DNA of 64,000 nucleotides from Streptomyces diastatochromogenes (GCF_002242805.1 NZ_MCGQ01000013.1:254540-318539), one strand, 5' to 3'. Shown: positions 16,198 through 25,870, counted from the stretch's first letter. Numbers and translations: made by a program. The notes: generated by a model from the sequence alone, not told the origin.

Positions 16198-17136
16198 GTG
16201 AGCACGCCCAGCGCCACCGCACCCTCGACGCAGCACGCGCCCGTACCCCCGGGTGGTGCACCGGGCCGCCTCGGTTCGTTCGGCCCCGTGGGGCTGGTGC
16301 TGGCCGGCGGGATCTCGGTCCAGTTCGGCGGGGCGCTCGCGGTGACCCTGATGCCGAGGGCCGGCGCGCTCGGTGTCGTCGCCCTGCGGCTCCTCGCGGC
16401 GGCCGTGGTCCTCCTGCTGGTGTGCCGGCCCCGGTTGCGCGGCCACTCGCGCACCGACTGGGTCACGGTGGTCGTCTTCGGCATCACCATGGGCGCGATG
16501 AACGGCCTCTTCTACGAGGCGGTGGCCCGTATCCCGCTGGGCCCCGCGGTCACCCTCGAAGTCCTCGGCCCGCTGGCCCTGTCCGTCCTGGCGTCCCGCC
16601 GGGCGGTCAACGCGGTGTGGGCGGGCCTCGCCCTCGCGGGCGTCTTCCTGCTCGGAGGCGGAGGCTTCAGCGACCTCGACCCCACCGGTGTCGCCTTCGC
16701 CCTGGGCGCCGGCGCCATGTGGGCGGCCTACATAGTCTTCAGCGCCCGTACGGGCCGTCGCTTCCCGCAGGCGGACGGACTGGCCCTCGCGATGGCGGTG
16801 GCGGCCCTGCTCTTCCTGCCCCTGGGCATCGCCGAGGCGGGCACCCGCCTCCTCGACCCCACCACCCTCGCCCTCGGCTCGGCGGTGGCCCTGCTCTCCT
16901 CGGTGCTGCCCTACACCCTCGAACTCCTGGCCCTGCGCCGCCTGCCCGCCTCCACCTTCGCCATCCTCATGAGCCTGGAACCGGCGATCGCGGCCACGGC
17001 CGGCTTCCTGATCCTCGGCCAGGCCCTGTCCGCCACGGAGGCCGCGGCGATCACGCTGGTCATCGCGGCGAGCATCGGCGCGGTGCGGACCCAGGTGGGG
17101 CGGGGGAAGGCGCGGGCGCAAACCCCGGAGGCCTGA
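16198..17136 (+). CDS. EamA-family (RhtA-like) transporter
   Basis: 312 residues with ten predicted membrane helices arranged as two EamA repeats. The first runs GPVGLVLAGGISVQFGGALAV to about 150. The second begins GVAFALGAGAMWAAYIVFSARTG and ends with LEPAIAATAGFLILGQ, the typical motif of helix 9. RhtA-like members export threonine/homoserine and related amino acids; the substrate here is unknown. GTG 16198 start follows a 129-bp gap that must hold its promoter. Confidence 0.88.
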   Translation: MSTPSATAPSTQHAPVPPGGAPGRLGSFGPVGLVLAGGISVQFGGALAVTLMPRAGALGVVALRLLAAAVVLLLVCRPRLRGHSRTDWVTVVVFGITMGAMNGLFYEAVARIPLGPAVTLEVLGPLALSVLASRRAVNAVWAGLALAGVFLLGGGGFSDLDPTGVAFALGAGAMWAAYIVFSARTGRRFPQADGLALAMAVAALLFLPLGIAEAGTRLLDPTTLALGSAVALLSSVLPYTLELLALRRLPASTFAILMSLEPAIAATAGFLILGQALSATEAAAITLVIAASIGAVRTQVGRGKARAQTPEA

Positions 17137-17157
17137 CACCCGCTCTCCCCGACGGGT

Positions 17158-17901
17158 TCAGTCGCCCGGCTTCTCCCACACCGACACGTGCTGCCGGCTC
17201 TCACCGGTGAAGGCTTCCCGGCTCCAGCCGTCCCACCGCTCACGCAGCCGCAGCCCCGCGAGCCGGGCCATCAGATCCAGCTCCGCCGGCCACACGTACC
17301 GGAACGGAACGGCCAGGTACGAACCGCGGCCGTCCGCGACCTCCACATGGTGTGAACTCATCGACTGCGTCGCCACGTCGTACAGGTCGAAGCCCAGCCG
17401 TCCGTCGTCCACCCGGAACGGCACCGCGGTCTGCCCGGGCGGCAGCCGGCGCAGATCGGGCACCATGACTTCGACGACGAAGCAGCCGCCGGGCTCCAGA
17501 TGGTCCGCGGCGTTGCGGAAGCACTCGACCTGGGCGTCCTGTGACGTCAGGTTCATGATCGTGTTGTAGACCAGGTAGGCGACGGAGAAGGTGCCGTCCA
17601 CCCTCGTCGCCGCGAAGTCCCCGATCGACACCCCGATCGCGTCTGCGCCCGGCTTGGCCCGCATCCGCTCCACCATCGCCCGGGACAGCTCGATCCCGTG
17701 CACCTCGACCCCGCGCCGCGTCAGCGGCAACGCGACCCGCCCGGTACCAACACCCAGCTCCAGCGCCCGGCCGCCCGCACCCGCCAGCTCCGCCAGGAAG
17801 TCGACGGCCGGCGTCACGACCTCCGGCTCGAACATCCCCGCGGACGACTCGTCGTACCGCGCCGCGACCGCTTCTCCGAAGTAACCGTCTTCATCGAGCA
17901 C
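17158..17901 (-). CDS. Class I SAM-dependent methyltransferase
   Basis: 247 residues: LDEDGYFGEAVAARYDE lead, SAM motif I ALELGVGTGRVALPL, acidic loop HGIELS (motif II), GDFAATRVDGTFSVAYLVYNTIMNL and LEPGGCFVVEVMVP (post-I/III). These small-molecule methyltransferases are diverse; the acceptor is unknown. Start is a judgement: GTG 17901 gives the usual family N-terminus, whereas ATG 17955 adds 18 residues of no family character. Neither has a clear ribosome site, so it may be leaderless. Convergent with the EamA gene. Confidence 0.85.
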   Translation of the reverse strand: MLDEDGYFGEAVAARYDESSAGMFEPEVVTPAVDFLAELAGAGGRALELGVGTGRVALPLTRRGVEVHGIELSRAMVERMRAKPGADAIGVSIGDFAATRVDGTFSVAYLVYNTIMNLTSQDAQVECFRNAADHLEPGGCFVVEVMVPDLRRLPPGQTAVPFRVDDGRLGFDLYDVATQSMSSHHVEVADGRGSYLAVPFRYVWPAELDLMARLAGLRLRERWDGWSREAFTGESRQHVSVWEKPGD

Positions 17902-18065
17902 GGGCCGACGGTACTGCGGCAACCAGCAGCGACGCGCGCGCTTTTCCGACGACATGCGTGGCAGATCGCCGTCCCCGACCGCGCCCTTCCCTGCGGATCC
18001 CCCACGCCTCCGGCACACTCCTGAAGGGGGCAGAGCAGGGCAGAGCCGGACGGAAGGCGGACCCC

Positions 18066-19778
18066 ATGACCGACGCTCGCGACACCACCCCCCGCCCCCT
18101 GAGGACCGCGGCGCGCGGCCGGGCCGTACTCGCCGACCCCCGAACCAACCGGGGCACCGCGTTCACCGAGGCCGAACGCCGGGCCCTGGACCTCGTCGGA
18201 CTGGTCCCCCCCGGCGTGCTCACCCAGGACGAACAGGCCGAACGCGCCTACACGCAGTTCCGGGAGCAGCCGAACGACCTGGCCAAGAGCCTCAACCTGA
18301 CCAACCTGCACGACCGCAACGAGGTGCTGTTCTACCGGCTCGTCGGCGACCACCTCGAAGAGATGCTGCCCATCGTCTACACGCCCACCGTGGGCAAGGC
18401 CATCGAGCGCTACAGCTACGAGTACCGGCGTCCGCGCGGGATCTACCTCTCCGTGGACGCGCCCGACGACATCGAACGCTCCCTGCGCGCGAGCGGCCTC
18501 GGTGCCGACGGCGTCGACCTGATCGTGGCCACCGACGGCGAGGCCATCCTCGGCATCGGCGACTGGGGCGTGGGCGGCATCGACATCGCGGTCGGCAAGC
18601 TCGCCGTCTACACGGCCGCCGCCGGGATCGACCCGCTGCGCACTCTGCCCGTCATGCTCGACGTCGGCACCAACCGCCGGGAACTACTCGACAGCCCGCT
18701 CTACCTCGGCAACCGGCACCCTCGCGTCGACCGCGACACCTACGACGCCTTCATCGACACCTACGTCACCACCGCGACGAAACTCTTCCCGAACGCCCTG
18801 CTGCACTGGGAGGACTTCGGGACCGCCAACGCCCGTCGCGTCCTCAACCGCTACCGCGACCAGGTCCTCACCTTCAACGACGACATCCAGGGCACCGGCG
18901 CCGTCAACCTCGCCGCCGTCCTGTCCGGCGTACGGGCCGCGGGCGTGCCCCTGACCGAGCACCGGATCGTGGTCTTCGGCGCGGGTACGGCCGGCATCGG
19001 CATCGCCGACCAGCTCCGGGACGCCCTCGTCGCCGAGGGCCTGTCCGCCGAGGGGGCCACCGCCCGCTTCTGGTGCGTCGACCGCTACGGCCTCCTCACC
19101 GCCGACCAGGGCGACAAGCTCCGCGACTTCCAGGTGCCGTACGCCCGCCCCGCCGATCAGGTCGCCGACTGGCGGCACGACGCCGGTCTTCCCGGCATCC
19201 CCCTCGACGAGGTGGTCCGCCGGGTCCGCCCGACCATCCTCATCGGCACCTCCGGGCAGGGCGGCGCCTTCACCGAGGCGATCGTCCGCGAGATGGCCCG
19301 GCACACCGGGCGCCCGATCATCCTGCCCATGTCCAACCCGACCGATCTCGCCGAGGCCACCCCCGCCGACCTGCTCGACTGGACCGGCGGCAAGGCACTG
19401 GTGGCCACGGGCAGCCCCTTCGCGCCGGTCGAGCGGGACGGTACGACGTACGAGATCGGCCAGGCCAACAACGCCCTGGTCTTCCCCGGTCTCGGCCTCG
19501 GCGTGATCGTCGCACGCGCCTCCCGGGTCACCGATCGCATGCTCCGCGCGGCGGCGGACGCCGTGGCCCGCCGAACCGACGACACGGACGTCGCCCGGCT
19601 GAACGCGCCGGTGCTCCCGCCGATCCGCGACCTGCGCGCCACCTCGGAGGCGGTCGCCGTGGCCGTGGCTCGTACGGCGATGGAGGAGGGGGTGGCCCGG
19701 GCGGGCGTGGACGACATCGAGGCGGCGGTGCGGGCGGCGCGGTGGGAGCCGGTCTATCCGCCGGTGGAAGCCGTGTGA
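18066..19778 (+). CDS. NAD-type malic enzyme (long form)
   Basis: 570 residues, the long SfcA/MaeA form, which oxidatively decarboxylates malate to pyruvate. Visible: DLAKSLNLTNLHDRNEVLFYRL, YTPTVGKAIERYSYEYRRPRGIYLS, the catalytic/metal region with WEDFGTANARR and FNDDIQGTGAVNLAAV (divalent metal Asp/Glu residues), and the NAD-binding VVFGAGTAGIGIA. ATG 18066 is preceded by a GGAAGGCGG-like site. A 22-bp duplication of its last codons lies just after the stop (19781-19802). It may link TCA intermediates to acetyl-CoA for lipid or polyketide synthesis; that is general knowledge of the enzyme, not shown here. Confidence 0.92.
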   Translation: MTDARDTTPRPLRTAARGRAVLADPRTNRGTAFTEAERRALDLVGLVPPGVLTQDEQAERAYTQFREQPNDLAKSLNLTNLHDRNEVLFYRLVGDHLEEMLPIVYTPTVGKAIERYSYEYRRPRGIYLSVDAPDDIERSLRASGLGADGVDLIVATDGEAILGIGDWGVGGIDIAVGKLAVYTAAAGIDPLRTLPVMLDVGTNRRELLDSPLYLGNRHPRVDRDTYDAFIDTYVTTATKLFPNALLHWEDFGTANARRVLNRYRDQVLTFNDDIQGTGAVNLAAVLSGVRAAGVPLTEHRIVVFGAGTAGIGIADQLRDALVAEGLSAEGATARFWCVDRYGLLTADQGDKLRDFQVPYARPADQVADWRHDAGLPGIPLDEVVRRVRPTILIGTSGQGGAFTEAIVREMARHTGRPIILPMSNPTDLAEATPADLLDWTGGKALVATGSPFAPVERDGTTYEIGQANNALVFPGLGLGVIVARASRVTDRMLRAAADAVARRTDDTDVARLNAPVLPPIRDLRATSEAVAVAVARTAMEEGVARAGVDDIEAAVRAARWEPVYPPVEAV

Positions 19779-19802
19779 GTCCGCCGGTGCAAGCCGTGTG
19801 AG
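19758..19802 (+). repeat. 22-bp tandem duplication over the malic enzyme stop
   Basis: CCGCCGGTGGAAGCCGTGTG (start of unit 1, 19758-19779) recurs as CCGCCGGTGCAAGCCGTGTG at 19781-19802, period 23 bp. Unit 1 encodes the last residues and stop of malic enzyme; unit 2 is downstream and untranslated. A simple slippage duplication. Confidence 0.75.
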
Positions 19803-19862
19803 ACCGGCGAGGCGGCGACCCCGCACAGCCACTGAGACAGAGCCCTCCGAGCCAAATTAATG

Positions 19863-19874
19863 CAAGCACGCTTG
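19863..19874. promoter_or_regulatory. Palindrome CAAGCACGCTTG, likely TetR operator
   Basis: Twelve-base palindrome CAAGC-AC-GCTTG within AATGCAAGCACGCTTGATTG, 32 bp before the first gene of the acyl-CoA operon. Operators of this form are common before Streptomyces acyl-CoA metabolism genes controlled by TetR proteins. The TetR gene ending the operon (29368) is the natural candidate; that pairing is inference. Confidence 0.6.
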
Positions 19875-19906
19875 ATTGTTTCTGCCCCCACTGCCATGCT
19901 CCCCCC

Positions 19907-20701
19907 ATGGCCGACCCGACGCCCGTCATCGACGACCTGCGTGCCGAGAGCGACGAACTGGACCGACTCGTAGCCGAGTTGACCCCGGAGCAGTGGGCCC
20001 TCGCGACGCCCGCTCCCGGCTGGACCGTCGCCCATCAGATCGCCCACCTCGCCTGGACCGACCGGTCCGCGCTGTTCTCCGTCACCGACGCGGACGCGTT
20101 CCGCGCGCTGGTCGAGAAGGCGCTCGCCAGCCCCGACTCCTTCGTGGACGAGGGCGCGGAGGAGGGCGCCCGGCTCCCGGCCGCCGACCTGCTCTCGGCA
20201 TGGCGCGACGGACGTGCCGCCCTCGACCAGGCCCTGCGCGCGGCAGCACCCGGCGCGCGTTTCCCCTGGTACGGCCCACCCATGTCGGCCGCCTCCATGG
20301 CCACCGCCCGCCTCATGGAGACCTGGGCCCACGCACTGGACGTGGCGCAGGCCCTCGGTGTCACCCGCGCCCCCACCGACCGGCTCCGGCACATCGCCCG
20401 GCTCGGTGTGCGCACACGGGACTTCGCCTTCGGCGTCCACGGACTCACCCCGCCCGCAGAGGAGTTCCGCATCGAACTCACCTCACCCTCCGGCGAGTTG
20501 TGGACCTACGGTCCGCCCGACGCCCCCCAGCGCGTCACCGGCCCCGCCCTCGACTTCTGCCTCCTGGTCACCCAGCGCGCCCACCGCACCGACCTCGCCC
20601 TGCACACCGTGGGCCCGGACGCCGACCGCTGGCTCGACATCGCGCAGGCCTTCGCGGGCCCGCCCGGCACCGGCCGCCCGCCGAAGGACGGCACCCGGTG
20701 A
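19907..20701 (+). CDS. TIGR03084-type DinB/mycothiol-fold protein
   Basis: 264 residues. N-terminal DinB/MDMPI four-helix fold: the metal ligands appear as His in WTVAHQIAHLAWTD and the later ETWAHALDVAQAL. These match the metal-binding sites of mycothiol-dependent maleylpyruvate isomerase-like proteins. A C-terminal domain follows (FGVHGLTPPAEEFRIEL...LDFCLLVTQRAHRTDL). The TIGR03084 group regularly occurs beside AtuA genes. First gene of an eight-gene run, 32 bp after the CAAGCACGCTTG palindrome; its stop overlaps the AtuA start. Confidence 0.82.
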   Translation: MADPTPVIDDLRAESDELDRLVAELTPEQWALATPAPGWTVAHQIAHLAWTDRSALFSVTDADAFRALVEKALASPDSFVDEGAEEGARLPAADLLSAWRDGRAALDQALRAAAPGARFPWYGPPMSAASMATARLMETWAHALDVAQALGVTRAPTDRLRHIARLGVRTRDFAFGVHGLTPPAEEFRIELTSPSGELWTYGPPDAPQRVTGPALDFCLLVTQRAHRTDLALHTVGPDADRWLDIAQAFAGPPGTGRPPKDGTR

Positions 20702-22374
20702 ACCCGTTGCGCATCGGCAACTTCTCCGGCTTCTACGGCGACCGCGCCGACGCCCTGCGCGAGATGCTCACCGGCGGCGAACTCGACGTCCTCACCGGCG
20801 ACTACCTCGCCGAGCTGACCATGCTCATCCTCGGCCGCGACCGCCTCAAGGACCCGGCCGCCGGATACGCCCGCACCTTCCTGCGCCAGCTGGAGGACTG
20901 CCTCGGCCTCGCCCACGAGCGCGGGGTGCGGATCGTCACCAACGCGGGCGGTCTCAACCCGGCCGGACTCGCCGCCGCGATACGGCAGTTGGCCGACCGG
21001 CTCGGTATCCCCGTGCGGGTGGCCCATGTCGAGGGCGACGACCTGACCGCCGCCCACCCGGGCACCCTGGCCGCCCACGCCTACCTCGGCGGTTTCGGTA
21101 TCGCCGAGTGTCTGCGGGCCGGCGCCGACGTCGTGATCACCGGCCGGGTGACCGACGCGGCGCTCGTCACCGGCCCGGCCGCCGCCCACTTCGGCTGGCA
21201 GCCGGGGGAGTACGACCGCCTCGCCGGTGCCGTCGTCGCCGGGCATGTGCTGGAGTGCGGGACGCAGGCGACCGGCGGGAACTACTCCTTCTTCCAGGAG
21301 GGGGACGTACGCCGTCCCGGCTTCCCGCTCGCCGAGATCCACGCGGACGGCACCAGCGTCATCACCAAGCACCCCGGCACCGGCGGCTTCGTCGACATCG
21401 GCACGGTCACCGCGCAACTGCTCTACGAGACCGCCGGCGCCCGGTACCTCGGCCCCGACGTCACCGCCCGGCTGGACACCGTACGGCTGAGCCAGGACGG
21501 GCCCGACCGGGTGCGGATCGAGGGCGTGCGCGGGGAGGCTCCGCCACCGACGCTCAAGGCCGGACTCAACCGGCTCGGCGGCTTCCGCAACGAGGTCGCC
21601 TTCGTCCTCACCGGACTCGACATCGAGGCCAAGGCGGAACTGGTCCGGCAGCAGCTGTCCGACGCCCTCGCCAAGTCGCCTCCCGCCGAAGTCCGTTGGG
21701 ATCTCGTCCGCACCGATCGGGCCGACGCGGACACCGAGGAGACGGCCAGCGCCCTGCTGCGACTCGTCGTACGGGACCCGGACCAGCAGGTCGTCGGGCG
21801 TGCGCTGAGCGGAGCCGCCATCGAGCTGGCACTGGCCAGCTACCCGGGCTTCCATGTGCTGGCGCCACCCGGAAAGGGCGCGCCTTATGGGGTCTTCGAG
21901 GATGTGTACGTACCCCATGGTGCCGTCGACCATGTGGCGGTCCTCCATGACGGGCGCCGGGTGCCTGTGGCGCCGGCCCAGGACACCCTCGTACCCGACG
22001 CGCTGCCCCAGCCACCGCTGCCCGAGCCGCTCCCGCCCGGGCCCGTCCGCCGTGCCCCTCTCGGTCTCGTCGTCGGCGCCCGCAGCGGGGACAAGGGAGG
22101 CAACGCCAACGTCGGCATCTGGGCCCGCACCGACGACGCCTGGCGGTGGCTCGCCCACGCGGTGTCGGCCGACACCTTCCGGCAGCTGATCCCCGAGAGC
22201 CGCGACCTGCCCGTCACCCGGCATGTCCTGCCCAATCTCCGCGCCCTCAACTTCGTCGTGACCGGCATCCTCGGCGCCGGCGTCGCCGCCCAGCACCGCT
22301 TCGACCCGCAGGCCAAGGCCCTCGGCGAATGGCTGCGCTCCCGCCACCTGGACATCCCGGAGGTTCTTCTGTGA
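20698..22374 (+). CDS. AtuA family protein (acyclic terpene utilisation)
   Basis: 558 residues. Opens NPLRIGNFSGFYGDRADAL and continues with DVLTGDYLAELTMLIL, RIVTNAGGLNP, HAYLGGFGIAECLRAGADVVITGRVTDAAL, then the C-terminal ferredoxin-fold part with GARSGDKGGNANVGIW. The N-terminal block is the AtuA domain; the GDKGGNAN segment marks the AtuA-like C-terminal domain. In Pseudomonas, AtuA is required for citronellol/geraniol growth although its reaction is unsettled. GTG 20698 overlaps the preceding stop (GTGA), and its own stop overlaps the carboxylase start, so the genes are coupled. Confidence 0.88.
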   Translation: MNPLRIGNFSGFYGDRADALREMLTGGELDVLTGDYLAELTMLILGRDRLKDPAAGYARTFLRQLEDCLGLAHERGVRIVTNAGGLNPAGLAAAIRQLADRLGIPVRVAHVEGDDLTAAHPGTLAAHAYLGGFGIAECLRAGADVVITGRVTDAALVTGPAAAHFGWQPGEYDRLAGAVVAGHVLECGTQATGGNYSFFQEGDVRRPGFPLAEIHADGTSVITKHPGTGGFVDIGTVTAQLLYETAGARYLGPDVTARLDTVRLSQDGPDRVRIEGVRGEAPPPTLKAGLNRLGGFRNEVAFVLTGLDIEAKAELVRQQLSDALAKSPPAEVRWDLVRTDRADADTEETASALLRLVVRDPDQQVVGRALSGAAIELALASYPGFHVLAPPGKGAPYGVFEDVYVPHGAVDHVAVLHDGRRVPVAPAQDTLVPDALPQPPLPEPLPPGPVRRAPLGLVVGARSGDKGGNANVGIWARTDDAWRWLAHAVSADTFRQLIPESRDLPVTRHVLPNLRALNFVVTGILGAGVAAQHRFDPQAKALGEWLRSRHLDIPEVLL

Positions 22375-23969
22375 CCGTCCTGACCTCCGCCCTGGACACG
22401 GGCAGTCCCGACTACCGGTCCCACCGCGAGGCCATGCTCGCCAAGCTCGCCGACCTGGAGGCCGAGCACGGCAAGGCGCTCGCGGGCGGCGGCGAGAAGT
22501 ACATCCAACGGCACCGCGAACGCGGCAAGCTGCTCGCCCGCGAGCGCATCGAGCTGCTCCTCGACCCGGACACCCCGTTCCTGGAACTGTCCCCGCTGGC
22601 CGCCTGGGGCAGCGACTACGCGGTCGGTGCCTCCCTGGTCACCGGGATCGGCGTGGTCGAGGGCGTGGAATGCCTGATCACCGCCAACGACCCGACCGTG
22701 CGCGGCGGCGCCAGCAACCCCTGGAGCCTGAAGAAGGCCCTGCGCGCCAACGACATCGCGCTCGCCAACCGGCTGCCCTGCATCAGCCTGGTGGAGTCCG
22801 GCGGCGCCGACCTGCCCTCCCAGAAGGAGATCTTCATCCCCGGCGGCGCCATCTTCCGGGACCTGACCCGGCTCTCCGCCGCCGGCATCCCCACCGTCGC
22901 CGTCGTCTTCGGCAACTCCACCGCCGGCGGGGCGTACATCCCCGGCATGTCCGACCACGTGATCATGGTCAAGGAGCGGGCGAAGGTGTTCCTCGGCGGG
23001 CCGCCGCTGGTGAAGATGGCGACCGGCGAGGAGAGCGACGACGAGTCCCTCGGCGGTGCCGAGATGCACGCGCGCGTGTCGGGCCTCGCCGACTACTTCG
23101 CCGTGGACGAGCAGGACGCCCTGCGCCAGGCCCGCAGGGTCGTGGCCCGCCTCAACCACCGCAAGGCGTACGGCGATCCAGGCCCGGCGACCCCGCCCAA
23201 GTACGACGAGGACGAACTGCTCGGCATCGTCCCCGGCGACCTGAAGACCCCCTTCGACCCGCGCGAGGTCATCGCCCGCCTGGTCGACGCCTCCGACTTC
23301 GACGAGTTCAAGCCGCTGTACGGCACGAGCCTCGCGACCGGCTGGGCGAGCCTGCACGGCTACCCGGTCGGCATCCTGGCGAACGCCCAAGGGGTCCTGT
23401 TCAGCGCGGAGTCGCAGAAGGCCGCCCAGTTCATCCAGCTCGCCAACCAGCGCGACATCCCGCTCCTCTTCCTGCACAACACCACCGGCTACATGGTCGG
23501 CAAGGAGTACGAGCAGGGCGGGATCATCAAGCACGGCGCGATGATGATCAACGCGGTGTCCAACTCCCGCGTCCCCCACCTCTCGGTCCTCATGGGGGCG
23601 TCGTACGGTGCCGGCCACTACGGCATGTGCGGGCGGGCCTACGACCCCCGCTTCCTGTTCGCCTGGCCCAGTGCCAAGTCGGCCGTCATGGGCCCGCAGC
23701 AGCTCGCGGGCGTGCTGTCGATCGTCGCCCGGCAGTCGGCGGCGGCGAAGGGGCAGCCGTACGACGAGGACGCGGACGCGGCCCTGCGCGCCATGGTGGA
23801 GCAGCAGATCGAGTCCGAGTCGCTGCCGATGTTCCTGTCCGGGCGGCTGTACGACGACGGCGTCATCGACCCGCGCGACACCCGCACCGTCCTCGGCCTG
23901 TGCCTGTCCGCGATCCACACCGCCCCCTACGAGGGCGCGCGCGGCGGCTTCGGCGTCTTCCGGATGTGA
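22371..23969 (+). CDS. Acyl-CoA carboxylase, carboxyltransferase subunit (MCC/GCC beta type)
   Basis: 532 residues, the length of methylcrotonyl-/geranyl-CoA carboxylase beta chains. Motifs: KYIQRHRERGKLLARERIELLLD, the acyl-CoA oxyanion region GNSTAGGAYIPGMSDH, KVFLGGPPLVKMATGEE and LFLHNTTGYMVGKEYEQGGIIKHGAKM-like region with GASYGAGHYGMCGRAYDP. It transfers carboxyl from biotin to an acyl-CoA. Pairing with AtuA favours a branched or isoprenoid acyl-CoA such as 3-methylcrotonyl- or geranyl-CoA. GTG 22371 overlaps the AtuA stop. Confidence 0.9.
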   Translation: MTVLTSALDTGSPDYRSHREAMLAKLADLEAEHGKALAGGGEKYIQRHRERGKLLARERIELLLDPDTPFLELSPLAAWGSDYAVGASLVTGIGVVEGVECLITANDPTVRGGASNPWSLKKALRANDIALANRLPCISLVESGGADLPSQKEIFIPGGAIFRDLTRLSAAGIPTVAVVFGNSTAGGAYIPGMSDHVIMVKERAKVFLGGPPLVKMATGEESDDESLGGAEMHARVSGLADYFAVDEQDALRQARRVVARLNHRKAYGDPGPATPPKYDEDELLGIVPGDLKTPFDPREVIARLVDASDFDEFKPLYGTSLATGWASLHGYPVGILANAQGVLFSAESQKAAQFIQLANQRDIPLLFLHNTTGYMVGKEYEQGGIIKHGAMMINAVSNSRVPHLSVLMGASYGAGHYGMCGRAYDPRFLFAWPSAKSAVMGPQQLAGVLSIVARQSAAAKGQPYDEDADAALRAMVEQQIESESLPMFLSGRLYDDGVIDPRDTRTVLGLCLSAIHTAPYEGARGGFGVFRM

Positions 23970-23974
23970 GGCTC

Positions 23975-25816
23975 ATGATTTCGACTCTGCTCGTCGCCAA
24001 CCGGGGCGAGATCGCCTGCCGGATCTTCCGCACCTGCGGTGAGTTGGGAATCCGAACGGTCGCCGTGCACTCGGACGCGGACCAGAACGCGCTCCACACG
24101 CGCGCGGCCGACACGGGGGTACGGCTGCCGGGCGCGACGCCCGCCGAGACGTATCTGCGCGGCGACCTGATCGTGAAGGCGGCGCTGGCCGCCGGCGCGG
24201 ACGCCGTGCACCCCGGGTACGGCTTCCTCTCCGAGAACCCCGACTTCGCCCGCGCCGTCCTCGACGCCGGACTGGTCTGGATCGGGCCGCCGCCCGGGGC
24301 GATCGAGGCGATGGCGTCCAAGACGCGCGCCAAGGAGCTGATGGGGATCGCGCCCCTGGTCGAGGTCACCGAGGCCGACCTGCCGGTGCTCGTGAAGGCG
24401 GCCGCCGGCGGCGGCGGGCGCGGGATGCGGATCGTGCGCCGCCTGGAGGAGCTGCAGGCCGCACTGGAGGGCGCGGGCGCCGAGGCCGCGAGCGCCTTCG
24501 GCGACGGCGAGGTCTTCGTCGAGCCGTACGTCGAGCACGGCCGCCACGTCGAGGTGCAGATCCTCGCCGACACCCACGGCACGGTCTGGACGCTCGGCAC
24601 CCGCGACTGCTCCCTGCAGCGCCGCCACCAGAAGGTGATCGAGGAGGCCCCGGCCCCCGGACTCTCCGAGAGGCTCACGGACCAGCTGCACGCGCTGGCC
24701 GTACGCGCCGCCCGTTCCGTGTCCTACGTGGGCGCCGGCACCGTTGAGTTCCTGGTCGCCGACGGCAGGGCCCACTTCCTGGAGATGAACACCCGCCTCC
24801 AGGTCGAACACCCCGTCACGGAGGCGGTCTTCGGCCTCGACCTGGTCGCCGAACAACTCCGCGTCGCGGAAGGCGCGGCCCTCGAAAAGACCCCTCCACG
24901 CGCGCGTGGCCACGCCGTCGAGGCCCGCCTGTACGCCGAGGACCCCGCCCGCGACTGGGCCCCGCAGACCGGCACCCTGCACCGCCTCGCCGTACCCGCC
25001 GCCGTCCGCCTCGACACGGGCTACACCGACGGCGACGAGATCGGCGTCCACTACGACCCGATGCTCGCGAAAGTCGTCGCCCACGCCCCCACACGCGCGC
25101 AGGCGCTCCGCAAACTCGCCGGAGCCCTGGAGCGAGCGGAACTCCACGGCCCGCTCACCAACCGGGAGCTGCTCGTACGCTCTCTGCGGCACGAGGAGTT
25201 CACCACCGGCCACATGGACACCGGCTTCTACGACCGCCACCTCACCGACCTGACCGCCCTCGCCCCCGACCCGTACGCCCCCCTGGCCGCCGCCCTCGCC
25301 GACACCCACGGCCGCTCCCGCTTCGGCGGCTGGCGCAACGTTCCCTCACAGCCGCAGGCCAAGCGGTACGAGATGGCGGGAGAGGAGCACGAGGTCCACT
25401 ACCGGCACACCCGGCAGGGCCTGGCGGCCGACGGGGTACGGATCGTGCATGCCGACGCGCGCAGGGTCGTACTCGAAGTGGACGGCGTACAGCGCAGGTT
25501 CGACGTCACACGCTACGGCGACCAGGTGTACGTCAACCGGGCCCGCCTCACCGCCCTGCCCCGCTTCCCCGACCCCACCGCGCAGCTCGCCCCCGGCTCC
25601 CTGCTCGCCCCGATGCCCGGCACGGTCGTCCGGATCGCCGAGAACCTGACCGAGGGAGCGGCCGTACAGGCCGGCCAGCCCCTGATCTGGCTCGAGGCGA
25701 TGAAGATGCAGCACCAGATCACGGCACCCGTCGCAGGCACGCTCAGCGCGCTGCACGCCAAACCGGGACAGCAGGTAGAGCCGGGAATGTTGCTGGCGGT
25801 GGTGCAAGAAACCTAG
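23975..25816 (+). CDS. Acyl-CoA carboxylase, biotin carboxylase/carrier subunit
   Basis: 613 residues. Biotin carboxylase N-domain (LLVANRGEIACRIFRT), ATP-grasp with the glycine loop AAAGGGGRGMRIV, catalytic HQKVIEEAP and FLEMNTRLQVEHPVTE, and a C-terminal biotinyl domain with the biotin lysine in EAMKMQH at about 575. The segment between KELMGIAP and LPVLVKAA is a few residues shorter than in typical biotin carboxylases, probably a harmless loop deletion. It partners the carboxyltransferase gene six bases upstream. ATG 23975. Followed by an interspersed repeat. Confidence 0.92.
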   Translation: MISTLLVANRGEIACRIFRTCGELGIRTVAVHSDADQNALHTRAADTGVRLPGATPAETYLRGDLIVKAALAAGADAVHPGYGFLSENPDFARAVLDAGLVWIGPPPGAIEAMASKTRAKELMGIAPLVEVTEADLPVLVKAAAGGGGRGMRIVRRLEELQAALEGAGAEAASAFGDGEVFVEPYVEHGRHVEVQILADTHGTVWTLGTRDCSLQRRHQKVIEEAPAPGLSERLTDQLHALAVRAARSVSYVGAGTVEFLVADGRAHFLEMNTRLQVEHPVTEAVFGLDLVAEQLRVAEGAALEKTPPRARGHAVEARLYAEDPARDWAPQTGTLHRLAVPAAVRLDTGYTDGDEIGVHYDPMLAKVVAHAPTRAQALRKLAGALERAELHGPLTNRELLVRSLRHEEFTTGHMDTGFYDRHLTDLTALAPDPYAPLAAALADTHGRSRFGGWRNVPSQPQAKRYEMAGEEHEVHYRHTRQGLAADGVRIVHADARRVVLEVDGVQRRFDVTRYGDQVYVNRARLTALPRFPDPTAQLAPGSLLAPMPGTVVRIAENLTEGAAVQAGQPLIWLEAMKMQHQITAPVAGTLSALHAKPGQQVEPGMLLAVVQET

Positions 25817-25850
25817 GGGCGCGGGGAACTGCGCGAGCAACCACACACAA
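25815..25850 (+). repeat. Streptomyces short interspersed repeat
   Basis: Contains GGGGCGCGGGGAACTGCGCG followed by AGCAACCAC, a well-known dispersed intergenic element of Streptomyces chromosomes. It begins on the stop codon of the biotin carboxylase gene. A reverse-oriented copy lies at 38506-38537 and a relative at 40966-41012. Confidence 0.8.
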
Positions 25851-25870
25851 GCCGCACGCGGAGGAATCGC

